Shown in pieces: positions 1 to 6,170 of a DNA stretch of 12,557 nt (its first letter is position 1; each line of letters opens with the position of its first letter). The translations under genes and the position numbers were made by a program. The notes beneath the pieces are model-generated. The model searched no databases. It was not told the DNA's origin and was given only the letters and a program-made list of their open reading frames with translations. The DNA is taken from positions 1-12,557 of the forward strand of contig JAKATV010000393.1 in the NCBI GenBank assembly GCA_021818565.1, written 5' to 3'. The DNA is from Planctomycetota bacterium. GTDB taxonomy: Bacteria > Planctomycetota > Phycisphaerae > WQYP01.

Positions 1-1
1 C

Positions 2-730
2 ACCGTTAATGCCCTGCGTGGCCTGCGGGATTTAAATTTCCGCGGTGCCAGCGTTACCATTCCCCACAAGGCCCATGCGGCGCGATATCTGGAAAGTTCC
101 GGGGGGATGCTGGATGAGACTTCGGCGCGCATCGGGGTTATCAACACGCTTTATTTTCCATCGGATGGTTCGGTTGGAGGCACTAATTCCGACTGGTATG
201 GAGCCATCGAAGCCATGCGTGCCGCCACGGGCTGGAAATTAACCGACCTGGCGTTCAAACGTGTGGCCGTGCTGGGAGCGGGCGGAGCGGCACGAGCCTT
301 GGTTGCGGGTATGGCATCTCTGGGAGCGACGGTGGTGGTGTACAACCGCACATTGAAGCGTGCCCAGGAATTGGCGTATGAATTCAACGGAAAAATCGGC
401 CATGTGTCGGCAGCGCTGCTGGATGAATTTCGCAAAACGAATTGCAATGTCGTCATCAATTGTACGCCGGCGGGCATGTCCCCCCATGTCAAGACAACCC
501 CGGTGGATGATATGAGTGTCATTAATTCCACCATGGTGGCTTTTGACACGGTTTATAATCCACGGCGAACCCGTTTTCTGGATATTGCAGGCAAACAAGG
601 TGCCCAGACTATCGAGGGCTTGGAAATGCTGGTACGCCAGGCAGTGGTCCAGTTTGAAGGCTTCACCGGCAAATCCGCGCCGCGAGGCGTTATGCGAATT
701 GCGGCAGAAGCGGCGCTGGAGCAGGGGTAA
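2..730 (+). CDS. aroE: Shikimate dehydrogenase (NADP+), 5'-truncated by window edge
   Basis: Reduces 3-dehydroshikimate to shikimate in the aromatic amino-acid pathway, in the cytoplasm. The visible part is 242 codons plus TAA, read in frame from base 2. The substrate-binding motif ASVTIPHK lies at visible residues 16-23, and its Lys is the catalytic lysine of the family. The partner motif GGTNSDWYG supplies the catalytic Asp in a slightly variant NSD form (NTD is usual). The Rossmann nucleotide loop VLGAGGAARAL is followed by NRTLKR, typical of NADP preference. INCTPAGM and the FDTVYNP block complete the fold, and the C-terminal helix carries EGLEMLVRQAVVQFEGFTG. Family members are about 270-290 residues, so some 30-50 N-terminal residues lie outside the window. 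A fused upstream AroD domain, as found in some bacteria, cannot be excluded. No terminator is evident after the stop. Confidence 0.93.
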   Translation, partial: TVNALRGLRDLNFRGASVTIPHKAHAARYLESSGGMLDETSARIGVINTLYFPSDGSVGGTNSDWYGAIEAMRAATGWKLTDLAFKRVAVLGAGGAARALVAGMASLGATVVVYNRTLKRAQELAYEFNGKIGHVSAALLDEFRKTNCNVVINCTPAGMSPHVKTTPVDDMSVINSTMVAFDTVYNPRRTRFLDIAGKQGAQTIEGLEMLVRQAVVQFEGFTGKSAPRGVMRIAAEAALEQG

Positions 731-801
731 GGTTACGGTCGGTTCTGTGGGTATTGGGATTGCTTAAAAAAAAGGCGGAGCGTGCGGGTTTAAAATTGAT
801 G

Positions 802-818
802 TGCACTGAAATTGTGCA
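802..818 (+). promoter_or_regulatory. NtrC-like enhancer-binding site
   Basis: The sequence reads TGCAC, seven bases (TGAAATT), then GTGCA. This is a perfect dyad matching the core of the known NtrC consensus, TGCAC-N7-GTGCA. Its centre (810) lies about 67 bp before the start site predicted from the sigma-54 promoter at 851-866. An A/T-rich stretch (821-835) lies between them and could help bending. That NtrC or a related enhancer-binding protein uses this site is inference from sequence and position. Only one good copy is visible. Confidence 0.62.
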
Positions 819-850
819 GACAAATAAAAAAATTATGGCGATTCCACCAT

Positions 851-866
851 CGGCACGCTGCTTGCA
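851..866 (+). promoter_or_regulatory. Sigma-54 (-24/-12) promoter for the glutamine synthetase gene
   Basis: The bases CGGCACG-CTGC-TTGCA match the RpoN consensus TGGCACG-N4-TTGCA at every consensus position but the first. The invariant GG (852-853) and GC (864-865) are separated by exactly ten bases, as required. The predicted transcript start is near 877, giving a 5' leader of about 300 nt before the GS III start codon. A TATAAT lies at 868-873 but has no -35 partner at the right distance, so sigma-54 is the better reading. Together with the NtrC-like dyad this implies nitrogen-regulated transcription. Confidence 0.68.
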
Positions 867-876
867 TTATAATCAT

Positions 877-1175
877 CGGGAAGGTCGTTCTGATGCTTTT
901 ATCAGCATCGGCACGTGCGAACCTGTCGCTTGTAGCGAAGTTTCGCAATCAGGGTGCAGGCGAAAGTCGAATGGAGGGCTTTGAATCCTTTGCAGACAAA
1001 CCGGCGGATTGGAAAAGCCCAAATACTCCGCATTTCCCGGTTCGTTTAGGAATTCTGATGCTTTATATTGCCAGTTTTGCGGTGTCGGGTAAAATGGCCG
1101 CCTTTCCCGAAAGGAGCCGCTTTGAATTTTCCGGCGGATAGTCATGAGTCGCTTTTCTACAGGAGTCTTTCAGTT
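877..1175 (+). promoter_or_regulatory. Hairpin-rich 5' leader of the glutamine synthetase transcript
   Basis: No credible gene is present; the stretch lies between the predicted sigma-54 start and the GS III start codon. Four stem-loops can be drawn. (1) 890-896 pairs with 905-911. (2) 916-921 pairs with 942-947, enclosing 926-930/934-938. (3) A three-tier hairpin has 976-982/1014-1020, 984-988/1006-1010 and 989-992/997-1000. (4) 1085-1093 pairs with 1103-1110 with one bulged T, and AAGGAG (1111-1116) follows at once. A 12-base direct repeat, TTCTGATGCTTT, occurs at 888-899 and 1053-1064. I recognise no known riboswitch class. A structured regulatory leader is plausible but unproven. Confidence 0.45.
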
Positions 1176-3371
1176 ATGGGTGCATCAAATGCTCGTCATG
1201 CGGCGGTAGTCGCACTAACTAACTTCCGAACCATTCCTCCTCGCGTAAATTTCAAGGAAAAAACCGTCAAGGAAATTTTCGCCAGCAATGTGTTTAACGA
1301 AGAAGTCCAGAAAGCCCGCTTGCCCAAGCCGGTATTCAAAAAACTTCAACAGACCATTAAAAAGGGTTTGGCGCTGGATCCTTCCATCGCGGATGTGGTG
1401 GCGGCGGCCATGCGGGATTGGGCGGTGGAAAAAGGCGCTACCCACTACACGCATATTTTTCATCCATTGACCGGTGTTACCGCGGAAAAGCATGACAGTT
1501 TTGTCGCCCCCACCGAGGACGGCGGGGCGATGTTGGAATTTTCCGGCAAGGAACTGGTTCAGGGCGAACCTGATGCCTCATCTTTCCCATCCGGCGGCAT
1601 CCGGGCCACCTTTGAGGCTCGCGGTTACACCGCCTGGGACCCCACAAGTCCGGCTTATATTTTGGAAAACCCCAACGGCACGGCGCTGGTTATTCCCACC
1701 GCGTTTGTTTCCTGGACCGGGGAAGCACTTGATGAAAAAACACCGCTGTTGCGCTCCATGGAAGCGCTGTCCATTCAGGCCATGCGGGTGCTGAAACTTT
1801 TTGGTAATCACAGTGCCACGAAAGTATTTACCACCGTCGGCCCGGAGCAGGAATATTTCCTCATCGACCGCAATTTCTATTTTGCCCGTCCGGACCTGAT
1901 CAATGCCGGCCGCACCCTGTTTGGTGCCAAACCGCCCAAGGGTCAGGAAATGGAAGATCACTATTTCGGCAGCATTCCGGAACGTGTTCTGGCCTGCATG
2001 TTGGAAGCGGAGCAGGAACTTTACAAACTGGGTGTGCCGGTAAAAACCCGCCACAATGAGGTGGCACCGGCCCAATATGAAATCGCCCCGATTTTTGAGA
2101 ACAGCAACCTGGCTCACGATCATCAGATGCTCACGATGGAAACACTGCGCCGCGTTGCCGAGAAATATGGTCTGGCCTGCTTGCTGCATGAAAAGCCGTT
2201 TGCCGGCGTCAATGGTTCCGGTAAACACAACAACTGGTCCATGGCGACTGATACCGGGGAAAATTTGCTCAACCCCGGCGATACGCCGCATGAAAATGCC
2301 CAGTTCCTGGTATTTTGTGCCGCAGTTATCCGGGCGGTTAATAAACATGCCGCGCTACTGAGAGTGGCAATCGCCTCGGCGGGAAATGATCATCGTCTGG
2401 GGGCCAATGAAGCGCCGCCGGCGATTATCTCGATTTATCTTGGCGATCAGTTGCAGGACATCATCACGCAAATTGAAGCGGGTGGTGCCAAGACCACCAA
2501 GAAGGGCGGCCACATGGAAGTCGGCGTGACCGTGCTTCCCAAGCTGCCGCGTGATGCCGGCGATCGTAACCGTACCTCACCGTTCGCCTTCACGGGCAAC
2601 AAATTTGAATTCCGCGCAGTGTCATCGGGGCAATCCGTTGCCACACCCAACACGGTGCTCAATACCATCGTTGCGGAATCGCTGGATTACATCGCCAGCA
2701 AACTGGAAGCTGACCACAAGTCCGGTAAGGATTTCAACAAGTCCGTACAGGAACTTTTGGCCGCGATTATTAAAGAAAATAAGGGCGTGATTTTCAACGG
2801 CAACGGCTATTCGGAAGAATGGCACAAGGAAGCGGAAAAACGCGGCCTGCCGAATCTGAAAACCACAGTGGATGCCGTTCCACATCTGATTTCCAAAGAA
2901 TCCATTGAGCTGTTTGGTAAATACAAGGTACTTACCGAACGTGAAGTTCACAGCCGCTACGAAATCTATCTGGAAAAATATGTCAAGACGATCAATATCG
3001 AAGTTCAGATGACCACCGTGATCGCCAAGACCATGATTATTCCCGCGGCCTTGGAGTATCAGAAAAATGTCGCCAAGTCCATCGGAGCGGCCAAGGCGGC
3101 AGGTGTTCCGGCGGCGTCGCTGGCTGAACAGGAAAAACTGCTCGCCGGCCTTGCACTGGCCATCAGTGATATGCAGAAAAAATCCGATGCACTGGTGCAT
3201 CATTCCGAACATCATGCTTCCGGTGATACGCTGGCCCATGCCAAGTATTCGCTGGATAAATTGATTCCCGCAATGAATGCCGTGCGGCAAGCGGGCGATC
3301 TTCTGGAGACGATGGTTTCCGATGACCTCTGGCCGTTGCCGACGTACCGCGAAATGCTGTTTATCAAGTAA
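1176..3371 (+). CDS. glnN: Glutamine synthetase type III (GS III)
   Basis: Makes glutamine from glutamate, ammonia and ATP in the cytoplasm. The 731-residue length and motif set are those of the GS III family, far longer than the roughly 450-residue GS I. Key blocks are IPTAFVSWTGEALDEKTPLL (173-192), the metal-binding GPEQEYF (222-228), NEVAPAQYEIAPIFEN (294-309), ATP/glutamate-site NGSGKHNNWS (346-355), NDHRLGANEAPPAI (404-417) and DRNRTSPFAFTGNKFEFR (463-480). The C-terminal third (about 500-731) is the helical GS III extension. The ATG at 1176 is preceded by AGGAG at 1161-1165. An in-frame TTG at 1122 behind a stronger AAGGAG (1111-1116) is an alternative start adding 18 residues. The gene stands alone, with its own sigma-54-type promoter and an intrinsic terminator. 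Identity is very secure; the symbol follows common usage for GS III. Confidence 0.95.
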   Translation: MGASNARHAAVVALTNFRTIPPRVNFKEKTVKEIFASNVFNEEVQKARLPKPVFKKLQQTIKKGLALDPSIADVVAAAMRDWAVEKGATHYTHIFHPLTGVTAEKHDSFVAPTEDGGAMLEFSGKELVQGEPDASSFPSGGIRATFEARGYTAWDPTSPAYILENPNGTALVIPTAFVSWTGEALDEKTPLLRSMEALSIQAMRVLKLFGNHSATKVFTTVGPEQEYFLIDRNFYFARPDLINAGRTLFGAKPPKGQEMEDHYFGSIPERVLACMLEAEQELYKLGVPVKTRHNEVAPAQYEIAPIFENSNLAHDHQMLTMETLRRVAEKYGLACLLHEKPFAGVNGSGKHNNWSMATDTGENLLNPGDTPHENAQFLVFCAAVIRAVNKHAALLRVAIASAGNDHRLGANEAPPAIISIYLGDQLQDIITQIEAGGAKTTKKGGHMEVGVTVLPKLPRDAGDRNRTSPFAFTGNKFEFRAVSSGQSVATPNTVLNTIVAESLDYIASKLEADHKSGKDFNKSVQELLAAIIKENKGVIFNGNGYSEEWHKEAEKRGLPNLKTTVDAVPHLISKESIELFGKYKVLTEREVHSRYEIYLEKYVKTINIEVQMTTVIAKTMIIPAALEYQKNVAKSIGAAKAAGVPAASLAEQEKLLAGLALAISDMQKKSDALVHHSEHHASGDTLAHAKYSLDKLIPAMNAVRQAGDLLETMVSDDLWPLPTYREMLFIK

Positions 3372-3398
3372 GGCATTTCGTCTGTTGCTGTAAAAGTT

Positions 3399-3432
3399 AA
3401 AGGGTCGATCCGCGAGGATCGACCCTTTTTTT
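3399..3432 (+). terminator. Intrinsic terminator of the glutamine synthetase gene
   Basis: A 13-bp perfect stem (3399-3411 with 3416-3428) closes on a GCGA tetraloop of the stable GNRA class. The downstream T run (3426-3432) starts within the stem arm. It lies 28 bases after the GS III stop. The stop codon of the convergent phosphatase gene (3433-3431) sits in the T run, so the same hairpin may also weakly end minus-strand transcripts, although the opposite strand offers only a short U tract. Confidence 0.93.
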
Positions 3433-4144
3433 ATTGCGGCTGGTTATCTGTGAAAATCCACTTTTGCCACGGGGTGGGCATGGCGGCGATTAGACGCCCC
3501 GGCCAGCTGCAGGCCAGTACGCTGCGCACAATAGTTACGGCCAATAAGGCTCCGGCGATAACATCGGATGGATAATGATCATGGCGAATCACCCGCTGAA
3601 AGGCGACATCCAGAGCTAAGCCGTAAAATAAGGCTCGGCCGCGGGGATAAAACCAGGATAATCCTGCGGTAAGTGCAAAGGCTCCGCTGGTGTGGGCGCT
3701 GGGGAAGGACTGGTAGGCTGCGGAGGCAAACCCATAGGCTGGGCCAAAAAAGCCGTACTTGCCCTGCGTGAGAACCCATGGCCTGGCTCTACCGCACAAG
3801 CCCTTAATCAGATAGCACACGGCCACAGCGCAAATACATCCCACGGCCAGCGCAATAGCCTTTTTTCGCCCCTGCTTATCCAGCAATGCCACGGCAATAA
3901 TGACCAGAACGGAACACGTCCATTGTCCCCACTGCATGAGCATGATCATTTCAAGGTTGATATCCGATTTGAATTTGATGGGATTTCCCAGCGCCCATTG
4001 CCCAATGGGTTTGTCAACAACAAACGCGACCGCGATGGCGATGATCACCACCAGAAATTTAGCCCAGCGCGGCCATCTGGAATCAAAATGAATGGGGGCG
4101 GGATGCCGCCACAGTGCGGGAAATTCTTTGTGGGACTGGCTCAT
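3431..4144 (-). CDS. PAP2-family membrane phosphatase
   Basis: A 237-residue integral membrane protein of the type 2 phosphatidic acid phosphatase superfamily. These enzymes cleave phosphate from lipid phosphates such as phosphatidate or undecaprenyl pyrophosphate through a phospho-histidine intermediate. All three family signatures are present: K114 to R121-P122 (KGLCGRARP), P148-S-A-H151 (PSAH; more usually PSGH), and R184-x5-H190-x3-D194 (RVIRHDHYPSD). Hydrophobic segments lie near residues 27-43, 78-88, 95-113, 155-166 and 193-211. The ATG at 4144 has AGAGG six bases upstream (complement of 4151-4155). The gene converges on glnN and is divergent from nusA. An inverted repeat (4179-4195) lies just upstream. 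The substrate cannot be told from sequence; lipid-phosphate or undecaprenyl-PP hydrolysis is an inference. Confidence 0.88.
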   Translation of the reverse strand: MSQSHKEFPALWRHPAPIHFDSRWPRWAKFLVVIIAIAVAFVVDKPIGQWALGNPIKFKSDINLEMIMLMQWGQWTCSVLVIIAVALLDKQGRKKAIALAVGCICAVAVCYLIKGLCGRARPWVLTQGKYGFFGPAYGFASAAYQSFPSAHTSGAFALTAGLSWFYPRGRALFYGLALDVAFQRVIRHDHYPSDVIAGALLAVTIVRSVLACSWPGRLIAAMPTPWQKWIFTDNQPQ

Positions 4145-4178
4145 TTATAACCTCTATAACGTGGGCGAGTTTCCGGTG

Positions 4179-4195
4179 CGTCAACCGCTTTGACG
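4179..4195. promoter_or_regulatory. Operator-like inverted repeat upstream of the PAP2 gene
   Basis: CGTCAA and TTGACG form a perfect 6-bp dyad around a 5-base centre (CCGCT), lying 35-51 bases before the PAP2 start codon. On the minus strand the left arm reads TTGACG, a fair -35 element, so a repressor bound here could block the promoter. No good -10 lies at 17 bases, which weakens the promoter reading. The binding protein is unknown. Confidence 0.4.
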
Positions 4196-4238
4196 AACCA
4201 GTCCGGATAATGGCGCGGATGGTGCCGAATGTCAATGG

Positions 4239-4262
4239 CCGATGAGCATTCCGATGAGCATT
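4239..4262. repeat. Tandem duplication of a 12-base unit
   Basis: CCGATGAGCATT occurs twice head to tail with no mismatch. It lies in non-coding sequence between PAP2 and nusA. It is probably a small slippage duplication; no function is apparent. Confidence 0.8.
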
Positions 4263-4436
4263 TATCGTGCCGAACAGGCGTGGCATTAATCCGGGCAGGC
4301 GGCAAAATCGCCGGCATAAAAACCGTCGCTAAGAGAATGGTTGGTCTTGGAAACACGCATCGCTTGGGCTTTCCCGGACCTATTGCGACGCGACACACTC
4401 GAAATGGCCCGGTATGACATGGGCCTGGCAGCCAAT

Positions 4437-4464
4437 TTGTGTAATTTTCGCAAGGGGTTATAAT
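4437..4464 (+). promoter_or_regulatory. Candidate sigma-70-type promoter facing nusA
   Basis: A perfect TATAAT (4459-4464) is preceded after 16 bases by TTGTGT (4437-4442), a weak -35 keeping the TTG core. The transcript would begin near 4471, directly at a 10-bp hairpin (4472-4506), and would have a leader of about 360 nt before nusA. It could instead drive an unannotated RNA within 4471-4820, but no terminator for such an RNA is seen. Confidence 0.45.
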
Positions 4465-4471
4465 ACAAAAT

Positions 4472-4506
4472 TCCAGATTCGGAACGATTGGCGTTTCCGT
4501 GCTGGA
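4472..4506 (+). other. Hairpin at the predicted 5' end of the nusA leader
   Basis: TCCAG (4472-4476) pairs with CTGGA (4502-4506), and CGGAA (4480-4484) pairs with TTCCG (4495-4499). A small internal loop lies between, with a 10-base apical loop. It falls one base or so after the start predicted from the TATAAT at 4459-4464, where 5' hairpins often protect transcripts from decay. The function is inferred only. Confidence 0.4.
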
Positions 4507-4633
4507 GGCCGGTGGTTTTGTTCAGGTGCGTAGCGTTATGCATGCTGTTGAGCTAAATTATGTTGCAACGTGAGGGTGACAACCTCGCGCTGCCGCGGTA
4601 TACCCGGCTGCAGTCACCACAGGGTGGGTCTGC

Positions 4634-4665
4634 AAGGTTGACATTTCAAATGTGTCTTTAACCTT
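4634..4665. promoter_or_regulatory. Nested palindrome overlapping a TTGACA element
   Basis: The outer arms AAGGTT (4634-4639) and AACCTT (4660-4665) flank an inner perfect dyad, ACATTT-C-AAATGT (4641-4653). A perfect -35-like TTGACA (4638-4643) is buried in it, but no convincing -10 follows at 16-18 bases. The right outer arm runs directly into the FNR-like box. This resembles an operator cluster more than an RNA hairpin, because the inner dyad has a one-base centre. Confidence 0.4.
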
Positions 4666-4677
4666 GATCCAGATCAC
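4664..4677. promoter_or_regulatory. FNR/CRP-family-like binding box
   Basis: TTGAT-CCAG-ATCAC matches the FNR/ANR consensus TTGAT-N4-ATCAA at nine of ten specified bases. A weak -10-like TATTTA (4700-4705) would place a start near 4712 and the box centre near -41.5, the classic class II activator position. That geometry is suggestive only, since the -10 is poor. If real, it would connect transcription toward nusA to oxygen, nitric oxide or a related signal. Confidence 0.4.
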
Positions 4678-4693
4678 ACCGTATGTGGTGTGA
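4674..4693. repeat. 7-bp inverted repeat downstream of the FNR-like box
   Basis: TCACACC (4674-4680) and GGTGTGA (4687-4693) are perfect inverted copies around GTATGT. It could be a second operator overlapping the edge of the FNR-like box, or an RNA hairpin if transcription starts upstream. Confidence 0.5.
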
Positions 4694-4761
4694 CGGCGCT
4701 ATTTACGGCTAAGGTACAGCCGGAGATTGCATAAAACCGGCGGACTTGTTGCCGTGCCGGA

Positions 4762-4788
4762 GGATTGCACACTTTATGTGCAGGATCC
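4762..4788 (+). other. Leader hairpin just upstream of nusA
   Basis: GGAT-TGCAC (4762-4770) pairs with GTGCA-ATCC (4778-4782 and 4785-4788), with a two-base GG bulge and a 7-base loop. It lies 40 bases before the nusA start and upstream of its TTGAGG ribosome-binding site. A neighbouring smaller stem is CGGCT (4706-4710) with AGCCG (4718-4722). No T run follows, so it is not an intrinsic terminator. Confidence 0.4.
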
Positions 4789-4828
4789 CAGCGGTGCCAA
4801 TTTTGCATGAATTGAGGTCACATATATT

Positions 4829-6166
4829 ATGAATCAGGAACTCTTAAGAATTGTAGATTCCATCGCTCGCGATAAAAATATTGAGAAGGAATCCATCTTT
4901 AATGATATCGAAATGTCCCTGCATTCCGCGGCTCGGAAATTTTACGGCGAGGCGGAAGACGTGGCCTGCACCATCGACCGCATGAGCGGTGATATTCAGG
5001 TAAATAAAAACGGCACACTCATTGATTACCGCGAATTCGGCCGGATTGCGGCCCAGACCGCCAAGCAGGTGTTGATCCAGAAAATCCGCGAAGATGAGCG
5101 TGGCAGCATTCTGGAAGAATTTGCCGATCGGCAAGGACAGATCATTACCGGTGCTGTGGCCCGAGTGGAAGGAAATGCGTTATCCATCAATCTGGGACGC
5201 TGTGAAGGATTCCTGCCAAAAAGTGAACAAATTCCGGGTGAAACCCATCATGTTGGGGAACGCATACGCTGTCTGGTTCTGGAAGTGCGTGATGTGGGAA
5301 ACCATGTCAAAATTGTGTTGTCCAGATCGCACCCGGACTTCATCCGTCGGCTCTTTGAACTGGAAGTTCCGGAAGTTCAGGAAAAAATTATTGAAGTGAA
5401 GGCTTTGGCGCGGGAAGCCGGCTATAGAACCAAAATAGCCGTATCGTCCATTGATACAAAGGTGGATTGCGTGGGTGCCTGTGTTGGCGTTCGCGGGAGC
5501 CGTATTAAAAATATTGTCGATGAACTCGGCGGTGAAAAAATTGATATCGTTCGCTGGAACGAATCGTCTCAGGTATTGATTACCAATTCGCTTAAGCCGG
5601 CTGAAATTGTGGAAATTTCTCTGAATTTTGAATTGGGTCGCGCCACGGTTGTGGTCAATGAAACACAACTTTCACTGGCGATCGGAAAACGCGGGCAAAA
5701 TGTCCGTTTGGCCGCCCGATTAACCGGTTGGGATATCGATATTCTCACCCCCGGCGAGTACAGCAAGGGATTGGATGATCTGGAAAAAGCCATGCGAACC
5801 ATTGAGGGCGTGGATGATAAATTTATAGATCGTCTGGTGGCCCTGGGAATTATTGACCTGCGCGATTTACAGGAAGTCGGATTTGAACCTCTGGTCAAAG
5901 AGCTTGAGCTTACAGAGGAGTTTGCGAAACGGGTTATTGATGTAGGCCGAGAGGCCGGCAAACGTGTTGAGGAAGAAGACAAGGCTCGGAAAATCGCGGA
6001 TGCGGAGGCGGCCAAGCAGGAAGATTTGGCGGCGGATGCCGCTACCACTGCGGAACCGGCTGCGTCAGAGGCCCCATCAGAAAATGCGGAATCAACGGGC
6101 GACACCGGGACAGGACAAGCTGAGGCTCAAGGTATTGATGCATCAGAACCGGCGTCATCGAATTAA
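4829..6166 (+). CDS. nusA: Transcription termination/antitermination factor NusA
   Basis: Binds RNA polymerase and nascent RNA to modulate pausing, termination and antitermination. In the 445 residues the N-terminal polymerase-binding domain covers about 1-100. The S1 domain spans about 104-166. The conserved SRSHPDFIRRLFELEVPE follows (165-182). KH1 carries GVRGSRIKNI (220-229) and KH2 carries AIGKRGQNVRLA (284-295). Residues about 310-375 contain a helix-hairpin-helix-like segment (IEGVDDKFIDRLVALGI). From about 376 on the tail is charged, then Ala/Glu-rich low complexity (400-445). The acidic repeats of the long E. coli NusA are not evident. ATG 4829 follows TTGAGG (4812-4817) at 11 bases. 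It is first in a co-directional block with infB and rbfA, but rimP does not precede it. The identity is secure. Confidence 0.97.
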   Translation: MNQELLRIVDSIARDKNIEKESIFNDIEMSLHSAARKFYGEAEDVACTIDRMSGDIQVNKNGTLIDYREFGRIAAQTAKQVLIQKIREDERGSILEEFADRQGQIITGAVARVEGNALSINLGRCEGFLPKSEQIPGETHHVGERIRCLVLEVRDVGNHVKIVLSRSHPDFIRRLFELEVPEVQEKIIEVKALAREAGYRTKIAVSSIDTKVDCVGACVGVRGSRIKNIVDELGGEKIDIVRWNESSQVLITNSLKPAEIVEISLNFELGRATVVVNETQLSLAIGKRGQNVRLAARLTGWDIDILTPGEYSKGLDDLEKAMRTIEGVDDKFIDRLVALGIIDLRDLQEVGFEPLVKELELTEEFAKRVIDVGREAGKRVEEEDKARKIADAEAAKQEDLAADAATTAEPAASEAPSENAESTGDTGTGQAEAQGIDASEPASSN

Positions 6167-6170
6167 TTGG

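Larger units (their letters stand above)
4145..4828. other. Divergent intergenic region without a credible gene
   Basis: These 684 bases separate the PAP2 gene (minus) from nusA (plus). Open frames of up to 85 codons occur on both strands, but they resemble no family I know and lack good ribosome-binding sites, so I do not call them. No tRNA was found, and rimP, the usual neighbour of nusA, is absent. The region holds a probable promoter (4437-4464), a tandem repeat, and a series of inverted repeats entered separately. A hairpin is also possible at 4406-4410/4421-4425, and a longer-range pairing GGTGAC (4575-4580) with GTCACC (4613-4618). Confidence 0.7.

Noticed and set aside
863..873. Sigma-70 promoter from TATAAT at 868-873
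   Set aside because: No -35-like hexamer 16-18 bases upstream and no extended -10 TG; the overlapping sigma-54 match is much better.
1578..2348. 256-codon minus-strand frame inside glutamine synthetase
   Set aside because: It is antisense to highly conserved GS III motifs and shows no domain; a shadow frame.
4141..4398. 85-codon minus-strand frame whose TGA overlaps the PAP2 start ATG
   Set aside because: The overlap looks like coupling, but the protein is Pro/Arg/Cys-rich with no recognisable domain, its start lacks a ribosome-binding site, and PAP2 has its own AGAGG.
4487..4503. Second sigma-54-like sequence upstream of nusA (TGGCGTTTCCGTGCT)
   Set aside because: GG and GC are nine bases apart instead of ten, and the flanking consensus is poor.
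4638..4666. Promoter from the perfect TTGACA at 4638-4643
   Set aside because: The hexamers at 16-18 bases downstream (around AACCTT) do not resemble a -10; the element is kept only as part of a palindrome.
4471..4828. tRNA, RNase P RNA or tmRNA upstream of nusA (metY-like position)
   Set aside because: No T-arm GTTC-type motif with a 7-bp acceptor, and none of the conserved RNase P or tmRNA signatures were found.
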